From NCBI GenBank assembly GCA_035656635.1, contig DASRSD010000045.1:1-64000 (forward strand): DNA of 64,000 nucleotides, written 5' to 3'. Below the pieces are notes generated by a model. The model made no database searches and had not been told where the DNA came from. It saw only the letters and a list, made by a program, of their open reading frames with translations. Below are positions 8,376 through 18,200 of this stretch, in pieces; positions within the stretch are counted from its first letter, which is position 1, and each line of letters opens with the position of its first letter. The position numbers and the translations under genes were made by a program. The DNA comes from Pirellulales bacterium. GTDB taxonomy: Bacteria > Planctomycetota > Planctomycetia > Pirellulales > JADZDJ01.

Positions 8376-9199
8376 GGTGGGCCTCCTTTTGGAATCAAAT
8401 TTGGATGGGCTGATGACTCGAAGGAATCAATCAATTTCGACTGTCGTGAGAGCCTCGGGCGGAACTGAACGACGATGAGTGCAGTTCGTACTCATGGCCA
8501 TAATGGGGTACTGCGCAGCGGACATGGATTAGACCGCCATGCACATTCCACTGCAGCTCGTGTCGTTGAGGTAGGCCAAGAGCTATGGGTCTTCCCACTT
8601 AATATGCCAGCAAAACCGGCCTGAATTTAGATGGCAGGTTTTTAGGATCACCTATATCGAGCGCCGCACTGAAATGCTTCGGAAATGAAGAGAGAGCCGA
8701 CAGGGATTCGGGCCAGGTGATTTCTGGGGCGCTTCCATTTGCCAGGTGAAACACCCGCGGCTAAGATAATTGGCTGTCCCTCCCTGTGAGGAGGCTAACT
8801 CAAAACTCAATGAAGGAATCCCTGACGGCCCGATAGCGGCCAAACTGACAATTTGAACGACGCGCGAGCGTCAAGAAACTGCTTTCCTCAAAACCGCCAA
8901 TCAGGGGTGAATAACCTCTGGATCTACAGAAGCAGTGCTTGGACCGCGCTCCCGCAAGGGAGCGACAGCCCGTCGGACGCAATGTGCGAACACGCTAAAA
9001 CAGATTGTCTTAGGGAGCCTGCTTGACGCAGGACTTCGTCAAATCTAACTATAATGTGGCATTATCAGATTTGGTAATCTGTTGATTGCGCCGCGGCTTT
9101 GCAACGCAATTGCCGCGAAGTAAACGATGCAAACGATTTCTTCGGGGTAAAGCGGAAGCAAAGACGATCGATCATTTAATCAATACAGACCCGACTTGC
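8376..9199. other. 824-bp stretch without a supported gene
   Basis: Only short frames on both strands, none with a motif. A perfect hairpin CGCTCCC-GCAA-GGGAGCG sits at 8947-8964 without a following T run. A 52-codon plus-strand frame begins near 8474, but nothing supports it. Confidence 0.4.
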
Positions 9200-10450
9200 T
9201 TATTGTTTCTCTACCGGCGGTAAACCTACGGCTCCCACGTCGGTATGCGTTAATGTTTCCCAGGCCATCAGATGATTGACGCCCGTCGGTCGATTTTTGG
9301 CAATCACCGCCGCGATCTTTGGTAGTTCAAAGCCCATGCGATTGTGGAAATGATTATAGGCAATTTTCCAAGTTGGGTGCTCGTGAAAGCTTAAGTTTTC
9401 CGGCGTCGGCGCATGGTTTGGCGGCAAGAACTGTGCTTGGTATTCTAGCGCCGCCATGATGCGCTTGCCCTGTTCTTTGTACAAATCGATTCCTTGCTGC
9501 CGAGCGGTCTCGGCGGCATTTACCATTGCAGCAAGTCCCAGATTGGCATGCTGCGAATCACGTACGCTTTCCTGCAACAGTCCGTCGACCAGAGGGGTCG
9601 TCTTTCCTTTATTTCCCCAAATGGGCATTTCGTCGTGATTGGCCGCTTTGAGGGGCGTGGGACCATCCGTGGTTAAGTAGATGTATGCTGGCGCTCGGCC
9701 GCGCCACATTTTGATGCCGGCATCAAACGTGGCGCGGTCGTCATTGAATACGCCAATGTTAATCAGCGCTTCGCTCATGGCCAGTTCTTTATTTCCGTTT
9801 TCACCGCTCCCATTGACGATGGAAGGCAAGTATTGCTTGACTAGCATATCTTGAAACTGCGCAACGTCGTCCGCACTCCAGCCACCAGAGGTATATCGAA
9901 TGATCTCCGCCGCGCGCGGCCATTGCTCGGCACACCATGCCGCTTGGATCGGTCCGTTAGAATTCGTGTGCCCGCCGTGCAGATTCCCAGACCAGGCGTT
10001 CATAATCGCGATGGCGTTTCGGGCGTACGTTTCGTTTCCGGAAATGAACCATAACAGCGCTTGAGTGTACGCGGCTTCGCTGTCGTGCTGTTCATCCTTG
10101 CAGCCCAAATCAGGGCGCGAATACGAACCGCATTCACAGGTTTTCCAAGCATGAGGCATATATTGAAGCGAGCCCAATTCGCTCGCTTTGGCTGCTTCAA
10201 ATGCGGATTTCCATGGTTCTGCCTGTGCGGCAACTTTCGCTTTAATGAATTCCAATTGCTGCAGGTTGACCAAAACGCCAGGATGAAAAAAACCTTCCGC
10301 CGATTTTTTGGCGCCCATCGTTGAAGTGGGTTGAGCCGCCGGTGGATTCTCCGCATATGCGAACGACATGCCGATTGATGTAAGCAGCGCGGCCGCCAAT
10401 CTACGAACTACGCGATGAGAGATACGGCGCTCATAGCAATTTGAATTCAT
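9200..10450 (-). CDS. Alginate lyase family protein (secreted)
   Basis: 416 residues with a signal peptide (hydrophobic about 17-33, FAYAEN cleavage region). The body matches the alginate lyase (PL5-type, alpha/alpha barrel) family: HPGVLVNLQQLEFIKAKV at the front, a segment containing YTQALLWFISGN, and the substrate-groove signature HGGHTNSNGPIQAAWCAEQW followed by PRAAEIIRY. The family cleaves uronate-containing polysaccharides by beta-elimination; the substrate here is not proven to be alginate. It is the last gene of a four-gene operon, 36 bp after the PQQ-propeller gene, with a plausible AAGGTG ribosome site before ATG 10450. Confidence 0.8.
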   Translation of the reverse strand: MNSNCYERRISHRVVRRLAAALLTSIGMSFAYAENPPAAQPTSTMGAKKSAEGFFHPGVLVNLQQLEFIKAKVAAQAEPWKSAFEAAKASELGSLQYMPHAWKTCECGSYSRPDLGCKDEQHDSEAAYTQALLWFISGNETYARNAIAIMNAWSGNLHGGHTNSNGPIQAAWCAEQWPRAAEIIRYTSGGWSADDVAQFQDMLVKQYLPSIVNGSGENGNKELAMSEALINIGVFNDDRATFDAGIKMWRGRAPAYIYLTTDGPTPLKAANHDEMPIWGNKGKTTPLVDGLLQESVRDSQHANLGLAAMVNAAETARQQGIDLYKEQGKRIMAALEYQAQFLPPNHAPTPENLSFHEHPTWKIAYNHFHNRMGFELPKIAAVIAKNRPTGVNHLMAWETLTHTDVGAVGLPPVEKQ

Positions 10451-10486
10451 CGGTCACCTTTTCCATCCGTCAAATTTGGGTTGCCT

Positions 10487-11893
10487 TCAATGCTCTTTAA
10501 TTGCATACAAATGCTTGTCGCCCCGCAAAAATAACTGCTTGCCCGCCAAGGCGAGCGAGGCATTGATTTGCTCATCGAGTTTATTCGTGGCGCGTATTTC
10601 GCCTTGGGCGCCGGCGCCCAGAACAAGGGTTGTGCCTTCCCGGCCCGTGAGATATATTTTTCCGGCAGCCCCCACGGGAGAACTGTAAATGGTGCCCAAA
10701 TCTGGCAGCCGCCGGTCGCCATAAACCACGGCTCCCGTATCGGCGTCGAGACAATAAAGGATTGCGTTTTCAGCTTTCGTGAAATACAGCAAGTTGTCGC
10801 AAAGCAATGGGGAAGCAATGTAAGGAGAGGCCTTTTCAAAATGCCATGCAATCTGGTCCGATTTCGTGAGATCACCGTGGGCGGTTAATGGAATTGCATT
10901 GACGATGTAGCCCAAGTACCCGGAAGTGCAATAGACAATTCCGTTGCGCGCAACAGGCGACGGAATAGGGTTTTGCACCTGCCCGCCGCATTCCCAAATT
11001 TGCTGACCGTTTGTCAAATCATAGGATCGAGTACGGTTGGTGGCATTGATAATGACTTGGACCGCGCCGCCGCCTTCGACAATGAGAGGCGTGTTCCACG
11101 TTGTCCCCTCGCTGCGCGGCGTACGCCATTTTTCGTTCCCCATTTGCGTGTCGAAGCAAACGATGAACGATTCCCCCTCATGGTCCCAATTTACGACTAG
11201 TGAAGATCTATATAACGCCGGCGATGCTCCTTCTCCGAACCCGCGCTTGGTTTGCATGTGCCCTAGGCTGCGCTTCCACCGAAAATTTCCGTCCAGATCG
11301 TAGCAATAAAGACCTCGTGAACCGAACGACACATATAATTGTTGGCCGTCTGTAATAGGAGACGCCGACGCGTAGTCATGCGATGGGTGATGTCCTTCTT
11401 GCGGAACTTCCTCCGCAGCCGTCTTGCGCCATAGCAATTGGCCATTGTTGCGGTCCAGGCATAAAATGTCGAACTGGTAAACCGTGTTCGGCGTTGGAGT
11501 AGTAACGGGCTCGACGCCAGGCCCTTTTTTTCCACCACGGCGCGGGGCGGGCATTGCCGGCCGATCATTTACCGTAGAGTCGATTGCTGGGTCCGGCATC
11601 CGGTCGGTGTCTATGGCGGTCAAAATAAAAATCCTGTCACCCCAAACAATCGGCGTAGAACTGCCGGAACCAGGAATGTCTACTTTCCACTGGATATTCG
11701 TCGATTCATCCCAGTGAAGGGGTGGATCGGCATGCGGTGCAAACCCATCCGCATTTGGTCCGCGCCATTGGTGCCAGTTATCAAATCGCTCGGCAGTAAA
11801 ACTGTCGGCTTGAGCGTGCGCGATCCACGCCAAGCACAGAAGCAAACTACTTAACGATCGCAAAGTCTGGAATTGCTGCAGCGAATTCGCCAT
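10487..11893 (-). CDS. Secreted PQQ-like beta-propeller protein
   Basis: 468 residues from ATG 11893, which gives a clean signal peptide ending AHAQADS. An upstream TTG at 11944, overlapping the previous stop, is the alternative. After it come the planctomycete propeller signature HQWRGPNADGFAPHADPPLHW, then NIQWKVDIPGSGSSTPIVWGD and repeated W-x-[TS]-P or GQ-x-W blades (GNEKWRTP, NGQQIWECGG, NGQLLWRKTA). PQQ-like propellers outside dehydrogenases mostly act as binding or scaffold domains. No dehydrogenase catalytic residues were recognised. It lies between a DUF1080 protein and the alginate lyase in one operon. Confidence 0.85.
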   Translation of the reverse strand: MANSLQQFQTLRSLSSLLLCLAWIAHAQADSFTAERFDNWHQWRGPNADGFAPHADPPLHWDESTNIQWKVDIPGSGSSTPIVWGDRIFILTAIDTDRMPDPAIDSTVNDRPAMPAPRRGGKKGPGVEPVTTPTPNTVYQFDILCLDRNNGQLLWRKTAAEEVPQEGHHPSHDYASASPITDGQQLYVSFGSRGLYCYDLDGNFRWKRSLGHMQTKRGFGEGASPALYRSSLVVNWDHEGESFIVCFDTQMGNEKWRTPRSEGTTWNTPLIVEGGGAVQVIINATNRTRSYDLTNGQQIWECGGQVQNPIPSPVARNGIVYCTSGYLGYIVNAIPLTAHGDLTKSDQIAWHFEKASPYIASPLLCDNLLYFTKAENAILYCLDADTGAVVYGDRRLPDLGTIYSSPVGAAGKIYLTGREGTTLVLGAGAQGEIRATNKLDEQINASLALAGKQLFLRGDKHLYAIKEH

Positions 11894-11940
11894 GGAGGAG
11901 TGCTTGCAGTGGGCCGATTTGAAACGCAGAGATTGGAGAG

Positions 11941-12654
11941 TCAATTGTTCTGCTCGACAATCCAGATATTGCGGAATTGATATGCCGTGCCATGTTCTTG
12001 CAGCATGAGGGGGGCAGAGGTGACATCGGGCAGCCTTTTGGAAGCGCCTTTGCGCTCGCCCAGTTCAACATTGTCATGAATCAAAATGCCATTGAACTTG
12101 ACCGTGGCACGAGCATTTTCTGTGGTCTTTCCGTCCGCGCCCAATCGCGGCGCGCGAAAATCGACATCGAATGTTTGCCATTGCTCAGGCGGCAGCGCGG
12201 CAATCTTGCTTGGCTTGATTGCCGGCACAACATTCTCGAATGTGCCGCAGGGAGTTCCTTCGGCGTCTCCAAATTTCTCGTTGATGCCCAGTTCGTAGCG
12301 CGTCATTAGAAAAATGCCGCCATTGGTTTTGGGACCAAGTAAGCGGAATTCAATGTGCAGCTTGAAGTCGCTGAACTTCTTCTTCGTGATAATGCAATTC
12401 ATCCCAGGAACCACTTCCAGCACCCCGTCGGAAAGTATTTTCCAAGCGGCCGGTCCATCGCTTGCTTCCCAGTCTTTAGTTTTTTGCTTGGCCCAAGCGT
12501 CAAGATTACTGCCATCGAATAGCACGATGGCATTTTTTGGCGGCTGCACATTTAACGTGGACGATTCGACGGGCGTAGCGGCATCAGCGGGGCGACCAAC
12601 CGCGGGCCGCATGAGCATCAAGCCAACACAGAATACAAAGCATGCCCGCTGCAT
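11941..12654 (-). CDS. DUF1080 (3-keto-disaccharide hydrolase) family protein
   Basis: 237 residues from ATG 12654, preceded by GGAG nine bases upstream; an ATG at 12690 would overlap the previous gene. A signal peptide precedes the concanavalin-like fold: NAIVLFDGSNLDAWAKQKT, FSDFKLHIEFRLLGPKTNGG (lectin-like beta strands, NGGIFL), GTFENVVPAIKPSK and a C-terminal PLMLQEHGTAYQFRNIWI, all standard for DUF1080. Some members hydrolyse 3-keto-glycosides; others only bind sugars. The gap or overlap to the next gene depends on the start chosen there. The sugar context supports a role in glycan breakdown. Confidence 0.85.
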   Translation of the reverse strand: MQRACFVFCVGLMLMRPAVGRPADAATPVESSTLNVQPPKNAIVLFDGSNLDAWAKQKTKDWEASDGPAAWKILSDGVLEVVPGMNCIITKKKFSDFKLHIEFRLLGPKTNGGIFLMTRYELGINEKFGDAEGTPCGTFENVVPAIKPSKIAALPPEQWQTFDVDFRAPRLGADGKTTENARATVKFNGILIHDNVELGERKGASKRLPDVTSAPLMLQEHGTAYQFRNIWIVEQNN

Positions 12655-12676
12655 CGTCGCGCGCTCCAAAGGATGT

Positions 12677-13693
12677 TTACTCAATGGCATTGCCTAAGGG
12701 ATAAGAGTCGTTAATACCCAGCAGCGCCTCCCAAGGGCTGTCGACAGTATCCGTAATGGTTTGCTGATTTGTGCCGAAATCGCCCTGGATGCTGTTAGAA
12801 ATGAAATGGACGCCGCCGTCCACCAAAAGAAAATGACAGCCTTCTGTGTGTCGGCTGGAAAAAGCGCGCTGCGCGTATGAATTGGCCTTTGGATCGACAG
12901 CGAGCGGAGTTGAGTAGTTCATTTGGTATTTGCCGCAACCTAGCACATCAGCCAAGCCAATTTCGGATGCCTCCCGTACACCGCGCACTCCAAAAACTAC
13001 CGCCGCGTTGCCGGGAACAATACCGTCCCCGAGTGGTACTTCCCAGGACCTTTCCCCAACCATGGCCGTTTTACTGGTGCCGTCAATAATATCTTTGATG
13101 CGAAAGGCTTTATTGCAGATGAAAATGCCATTGGCGTTGTTGCCAGGAGGGCCGGGATCGCGCCGCAGCTCGGAACTGCTGTTAACGCCGACATAGCTTG
13201 ATGTTGCCAGCGCATTGCCAATTCCGGAGGTGTTTTGAATTAATCGCTGATTGTTTTGCTGTGGAACTGTGCCATCGGATGGACAACGAAATCCGGGCAT
13301 GTCTTGCTGCATATTAGCCAAGCGATCAGACGCATTCAGCGAGGTGGCCAAATCCATCGTTTTCACGTTTATGGCATTGTACGTTTGCTGAAATTCGACA
13401 AATGGCAAGATTTGCGCGGCCCAGCCCCAATTCCCCAAGTTGGTATCGGGCTTGACTGCCGGCGGCGTGGGGTTGGCCTGGATGATACCAGCCGGAAAAT
13501 GTTTGTAAACGCCCTCATAATTTAGCAACGCCAGCCCCAACTGTTTGAGATTGTTCTTGCACTGCGCTCGCCGAGCCGCCTCCCGTGCGGCCTGAATTGC
13601 TGGCAGCAACAGTGCGATTAGCACGCCGATAATCGCAATCACCACGAGCAACTCGACCAGTGTAAATGCTCGAGATGTTCGGACCGTTCCCAT
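12677..13693 (-). CDS. DUF1559 type IV pilin-like protein
   Basis: 338 residues from ATG 13693 (GGAAGG ribosome site); the longer frame from 13726 lacks one. The N-terminus carries a prepilin cleavage and methylation motif, [17 protein letters not shown], running into a long hydrophobic helix and AREAARRAQCKNNLKQLGLA. The C-terminus has the family H-x9-DG motif (HTEGCHFLLVDG). DUF1559 proteins are abundant in planctomycetes and are presumed pseudopilins of a type II secretion-like system. It is the first gene of the operon that ends with the alginate lyase, which suggests a surface or secretion partner for that enzyme set. Confidence 0.9.
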   Translation of the reverse strand: MGTVRTSRAFTLVELLVVIAIIGVLIALLLPAIQAAREAARRAQCKNNLKQLGLALLNYEGVYKHFPAGIIQANPTPPAVKPDTNLGNWGWAAQILPFVEFQQTYNAINVKTMDLATSLNASDRLANMQQDMPGFRCPSDGTVPQQNNQRLIQNTSGIGNALATSSYVGVNSSSELRRDPGPPGNNANGIFICNKAFRIKDIIDGTSKTAMVGERSWEVPLGDGIVPGNAAVVFGVRGVREASEIGLADVLGCGKYQMNYSTPLAVDPKANSYAQRAFSSRHTEGCHFLLVDGGVHFISNSIQGDFGTNQQTITDTVDSPWEALLGINDSYPLGNAIE

Positions 13694-14079
13694 GATGCGC
13701 CTTCCGTAATGGCGGGTTAGCCGCAACCAGCAAGTATGTTTTCCGTATCGCCCCTAGAGTCTGAGCGACGTATTCTCCCTGGCTTCGCATGAACCAATTG
13801 ATGCGATCTGACGTTCCCTCAACCGCGGGCAGGATATTGCCGCATGAGACGACTAGATTCGCCCCTAACTATCGTAGAAATAGCACTTTCTGAGATGATT
13901 GGGACTTGCTCCAATGCCAAGGAGGAATCTGCCCATTATATTGCGGTCCATTTCCTGTCCTAAACCAAGGCCAATGAGCTATTGTAAATGCTGGAACAGG
14001 CCATTCGGGACAGAGCGGGGGCTTTGTGGGAGTTGTTTTGGTCGTTTCCACCGCATTGCATCTTTTGAAAGCGCATCGA
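13694..14079. promoter_or_regulatory. Divergent intergenic region between the polysaccharide operon and PEP-CTERM genes
   Basis: No gene is seen. The position between two operons read outward means that both promoters should lie here. No confident -35/-10 pair or palindrome could be picked by eye. Confidence 0.4.
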
Positions 14080-15039
14080 ATGTCCTTTCCGCACTGCGCT
14101 GCTGCGCTTCGGTTGCTGATCGCGTTTTGCTCGTGGCGAAGTCTTATCGGAACGGCAGCATTGATCGCTGTTTTGCAGATAGCAGGATCAAATCTGGTTG
14201 AGGCCGGACCCATAGTCATTTCTGGCTATTTGGCCGACACGGCTGGAAATGACAATCCATTTGAATATGTCCAATTGAAAGCCACGCAATCAATTGATTT
14301 TTCCGTGACGCCGTATAGTGTCGTGTGGGCCAGCAACGGTACCGCCTCGACCAATGGATGGGTGGAAGGGTTTGCCAGCAGCACGAGTTTTACCTACGGA
14401 TTCGATCTTTCGTCGGGAACCGTCGCACCGGGTGGTGTTTTTTACGTCGGTGGCTCTGGAAAGACGATTGACGGAAGCGGCTCGACTGATATTTCTGGCC
14501 AAAATTGGATTCGTGCCATAAATACCAGCACCACCGGGGGCGATGGAGGCTTAGGAAATGCTTCCACGGCTGCGGGTGGAGTGATGGGAAATGGAGCGAC
14601 CGCTGACGGACTTGCTGTCTTCGGCGGTCCGATTTCATCGTTAACTGCGACCACAATCCCCGTTGATGCCCTCTTCTATGGAACCATGGTTAATACTGCG
14701 TTGCCGCCGACGCCTCCGGGGGGCGGTTACACTGTATCAGATAACGACCATTATTCGTCGTCAGCGGTATTTGGAAATCCGTCATCGCCCAATAACACAT
14801 TTCTTTTCCCAGACACTCCTACCAACGGCTATACGCAGCTAACCGGCACATACGACTTGGCGAACAATACCTGGGACGTGCCTCGTACGGGAAGTATTAT
14901 CACGTTGAGTAAAACCAGTTCCCTGTCGTCCATTGATTCGCAAATTACGTTGGCGGTTCCAGAACCATCGGCGTTTGCACTGGGTGGCGCCTGTTTGCTA
15001 AGCCTCCTTAATGTAAGGTGGCATAAGAACTTGCTCTGA
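14080..15039 (+). CDS. PEP-CTERM sorted secreted protein
   Basis: 319 residues from ATG 14080, which places a signal peptide (hydrophobic, ending NLVEAGP) at the start; the frame is open from 14026. The body is Gly/Ser/Thr-rich and beta-strand-like without an enzyme motif (VISGYLADTAGNDNPFEYVQ near the N-terminus). The C-terminus is a PEP-CTERM signal: VPEPSAFAL, a hydrophobic stretch ending LLSLLN, then basic RWHK. Such tails are recognised by an exosortase (EpsH) system, not seen in this window. It is divergent from the pseudopilin operon and precedes the large PEP-CTERM protein. Confidence 0.85.
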   Translation: MSFPHCAAALRLLIAFCSWRSLIGTAALIAVLQIAGSNLVEAGPIVISGYLADTAGNDNPFEYVQLKATQSIDFSVTPYSVVWASNGTASTNGWVEGFASSTSFTYGFDLSSGTVAPGGVFYVGGSGKTIDGSGSTDISGQNWIRAINTSTTGGDGGLGNASTAAGGVMGNGATADGLAVFGGPISSLTATTIPVDALFYGTMVNTALPPTPPGGGYTVSDNDHYSSSAVFGNPSSPNNTFLFPDTPTNGYTQLTGTYDLANNTWDVPRTGSIITLSKTSSLSSIDSQITLAVPEPSAFALGGACLLSLLNVRWHKNLL

Positions 15040-15270
15040 AAGTGGGCGTTATGTAGCTGCAGACCTGCCCGCTTCAGTATCCGAGCCTTTGAGCAATATG
15101 CCAGGATTGTCCGAATCCAGCAGCCTCAGGCTATTAAGAAGGGTCGGCTTATCTTTGCGCTGGCCAGCCAATTCGTATCGTTGCAAGCTCTAAAGTGCGT
15201 TCATACGCGTGCGGAGGAGCGGAGTTTGCAGAAAACACGCTGACTAAGGCACCGTTGGGGGAGAAAATCG

Positions 15271-18200
15271 ATGCAGAATCAACAACTTATATGGTTATTC
15301 TGCGGTTCATCGACCAGAATTCGTATGGTATGCCGATTCGTGTGGGTGATCGCGGCCTTTGGCGCGGCATTGTTTTGTGGAAGCCGCTTCCTCATTGCCC
15401 AAACGCTTACTTGGGATGCAAGCGGTGCAAATCCGACCGCTCCGACCGATGGCGATGGATTTTGGGATACAACGAGCCATGCCAACTGGACTGACGGAAC
15501 TACTTCTCAAGCGTGGACGAACGGTGACACTGCGGTCATCGGCAACAACAATGGCAGCGCCGGCACGATTACAATCGATGAATCCGGGATCACAGCGAGT
15601 GGGATTTCATTTAATTCTGCAACGAGCGGCGACTACACCGTCGCTGCGATGGGCGCCAATACCCTAATCCTTTCTGGCGCGGCTGCCATCAATGTTGTTA
15701 GTGGAAGCCCCACAATTAGCGCACCGATTGACGGAACTGTGGGATTGAATTTTACCGGTCCGGGCACGCTCAACCTGGCCGGTGCCAATATTTTTTCCGG
15801 CAATATTGCCGTGAATAGTGGCACCTTGGCGGTCGGGGTCGGAAGCAATCTGGGCGCCACGACCAACATATTGACGCTTGGTACGACCGCCAATAGCCTT
15901 GCCGCGACTCCTGTCGGAAACCTTACAATTGCATCCGGCCTAAGCACCACAATCGGCGGCTTTATTTCCGCGACGCACTCAACGTCTCCGTCTAGCGTCA
16001 ATACGGTCACCATCAACTCCGGGGCCATCCTGAATATCAATAGCAGTGTGCCAGCTACTGGATTGAACGCAGTATTTTTAATGGGCGATGCAACGAATCA
16101 GGCGCCTACCCTTGCCAACACCAATTTAGTGACGATCAGCGGCAGCGGCACGCTCAATGTTAGCGGCGGTGCGAGTAATTCCAGCTTCATTTTAGGTGTT
16201 GGTTATACCGCTGCAAGCGGAGTAGTTAACTCGCCCACGCTCGACATGAGCGGCTTGGCGAACTTCACTTTCACCACGGGCACCGGACCGGCTCCGGGCT
16301 CTGCAGGGCCTGGCGGCAATGAGTTCGCCATTGGCGTCGGCTCGACGGTAGCCGCCACCTTGTCGCTGGCTCAGAATTGTACAATCACGGCGGGAACTAT
16401 CGATATTGGAGATAGTACGGTCACCACGCCGGGATCCACAGTGGGCTCCCCCTTCACTCCCGCTGCTGGCACAGCGAAAACGACGGTGAACTTCGGCACG
16501 GGAACGAACATCCTCAACACAAATTTGCTTCAAATTGCCGCTGGGAAATCTACTGCCAGCGTGGGTTGGGCCTCAAGTTCCGGTCCTGGCACGCTGCTCA
16601 TTGACGGAGCGGCTGGCGGGGCCAGTAAAGCTACAATTATCTTCGGCACCGCAGCCAGCTCAGGCTCAAACGGTTCTAACAGCGCCTTCGATCTGAGCGG
16701 GCACAGCGTCACGGTCCAGGCCAGTACCGTTACCGTAGGGCAATTGCTATCCGGCTCTGCCGCTACGGGCGGCTCGGGTGGAATTCTCACATTCGACACC
16801 GGTACCTTTAACGCCGATACTGTGCAGTTGGCAATCATCCCCAGCACATCTAGCGGCACAATTGCAAATGGAAGAAATTTGACTGGCACCTTTAATCTGG
16901 GCAAAGGTTCCAGTGCCACGGGTACCTTGAATGCTTCGAATTTTATCATTGCTAATAATGCCAGCGCGGTCGGTCCGGCAGCCGGATCGTTCAATATTAA
17001 GGGAAGCACGGCGAACATCGGCAACAATATAGTTGACGTCAGTTCAGGCGCGGGAACCTCTTCCACCACTTTGGCACTGACCGGCGGCACGTTGAACATG
17101 GAAGGCTTCGCCATTGGGCCTGTCGGCAACGGCGGCGTGGCTGGCGGCGCCGTTGGTACTCGGCACATTGCGACCGTTACGTTGCCCAGTCTTGGCAGCT
17201 CAGCGGTGCTTGAAAACCTGGGCGGGACGGGCATCAACGATGCCGGGCTTACCATGAATGGCACCGGCGTTTTGATTCTCGATGGCAACAACACCTTTAC
17301 CACGCCGACAAAAATCACTGCCGGCATCCTACAGGTTGGGCAGGCAAGCGATACCGTCTCTCCGACGGGTGCATTACCCTCCGCGGTCACAAATAACGCT
17401 ACACTGGCCTACGGGAGCAGCCAGGCATTAACAATCACGAGCGCAATTAGCGGTACCGGAGGTGTGATACAAAACGGTACGGGCACAACCACCGTCAGCG
17501 CAAATGAAAGCTACGCCGGACCAACCTCCATTGCCGCTGGCGTTCTTTCCGTCGCCAGTATTCCTGCCGGTGGCAATAACAGCCCCTTGGGAACCTCGAG
17601 CAATGCTGCCTCGAACCTGGTACTCACTGGCGGAACGCTCCAATATACCGGCCCAGCAACGAATGTGAGCCGGCAATTCACCATCGAGCCGACAGGCGGG
17701 GCGATCGATGCCTCGGGAACGGGAGCGGTTAATTTCAACGGTGGAAGTGTTGTCTCTGCCGATGCCGCCTCACGCTCGGCGACGCTCAGTCTGACGAGCA
17801 ACCGAGTGACATTGCCAAACGTTTACGATTTGGTTGCGGGGATGACTGTCACTGACGTGACAAACCCCAGCTTTATTCCCGCAGGCACGGTGATTCAATC
17901 GATCAATCCCGCTGCCAGTAGTATTACTCTGAGCAATCTGCCAGCTGGCGCCAGTACCGACGCACTAAGCTTTGGCGCTCAGGCTCGTACATTTACCCTT
18001 ACCGGTAGCAATACGGGAGCAAACACCATTGACGGTTTGCTTCCCAACTCCACCGGCGGAGGAGCGCTTTCGCTGGTGAAGTCCGGTACTGGCAATTGGA
18101 CTCTTGGTGTCGTGAACAGTTATACCGGCTCGACGACGATCAACGGGGGAACTCTGAGCTTGGGTGTTCCCCATGCCATCAATGGGACCACTCATTCGAA

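Noticed and set aside
8947-8964. Hairpin CGCTCCC-GCAA-GGGAGCG as terminator
   Set aside because: Perfect stem but no T run on either side and ~250 bp past the nearest stop codon; not called.
10447-10875. 142-codon minus-strand frame
   Set aside because: Same strand but different frame inside the PQQ-propeller gene; no motif, typical shadow.
14026-14079. 18-residue N-terminal extension of the PEP-CTERM protein
   Set aside because: A start at 14080 gives a standard signal peptide; the extension has no ribosome site.
16530-17390. 286-codon minus-strand open frame
   Set aside because: Antisense of the repeat-rich PEP-CTERM protein; Pro/Val/Ala-rich product mirrors the Gly/Thr repeats.
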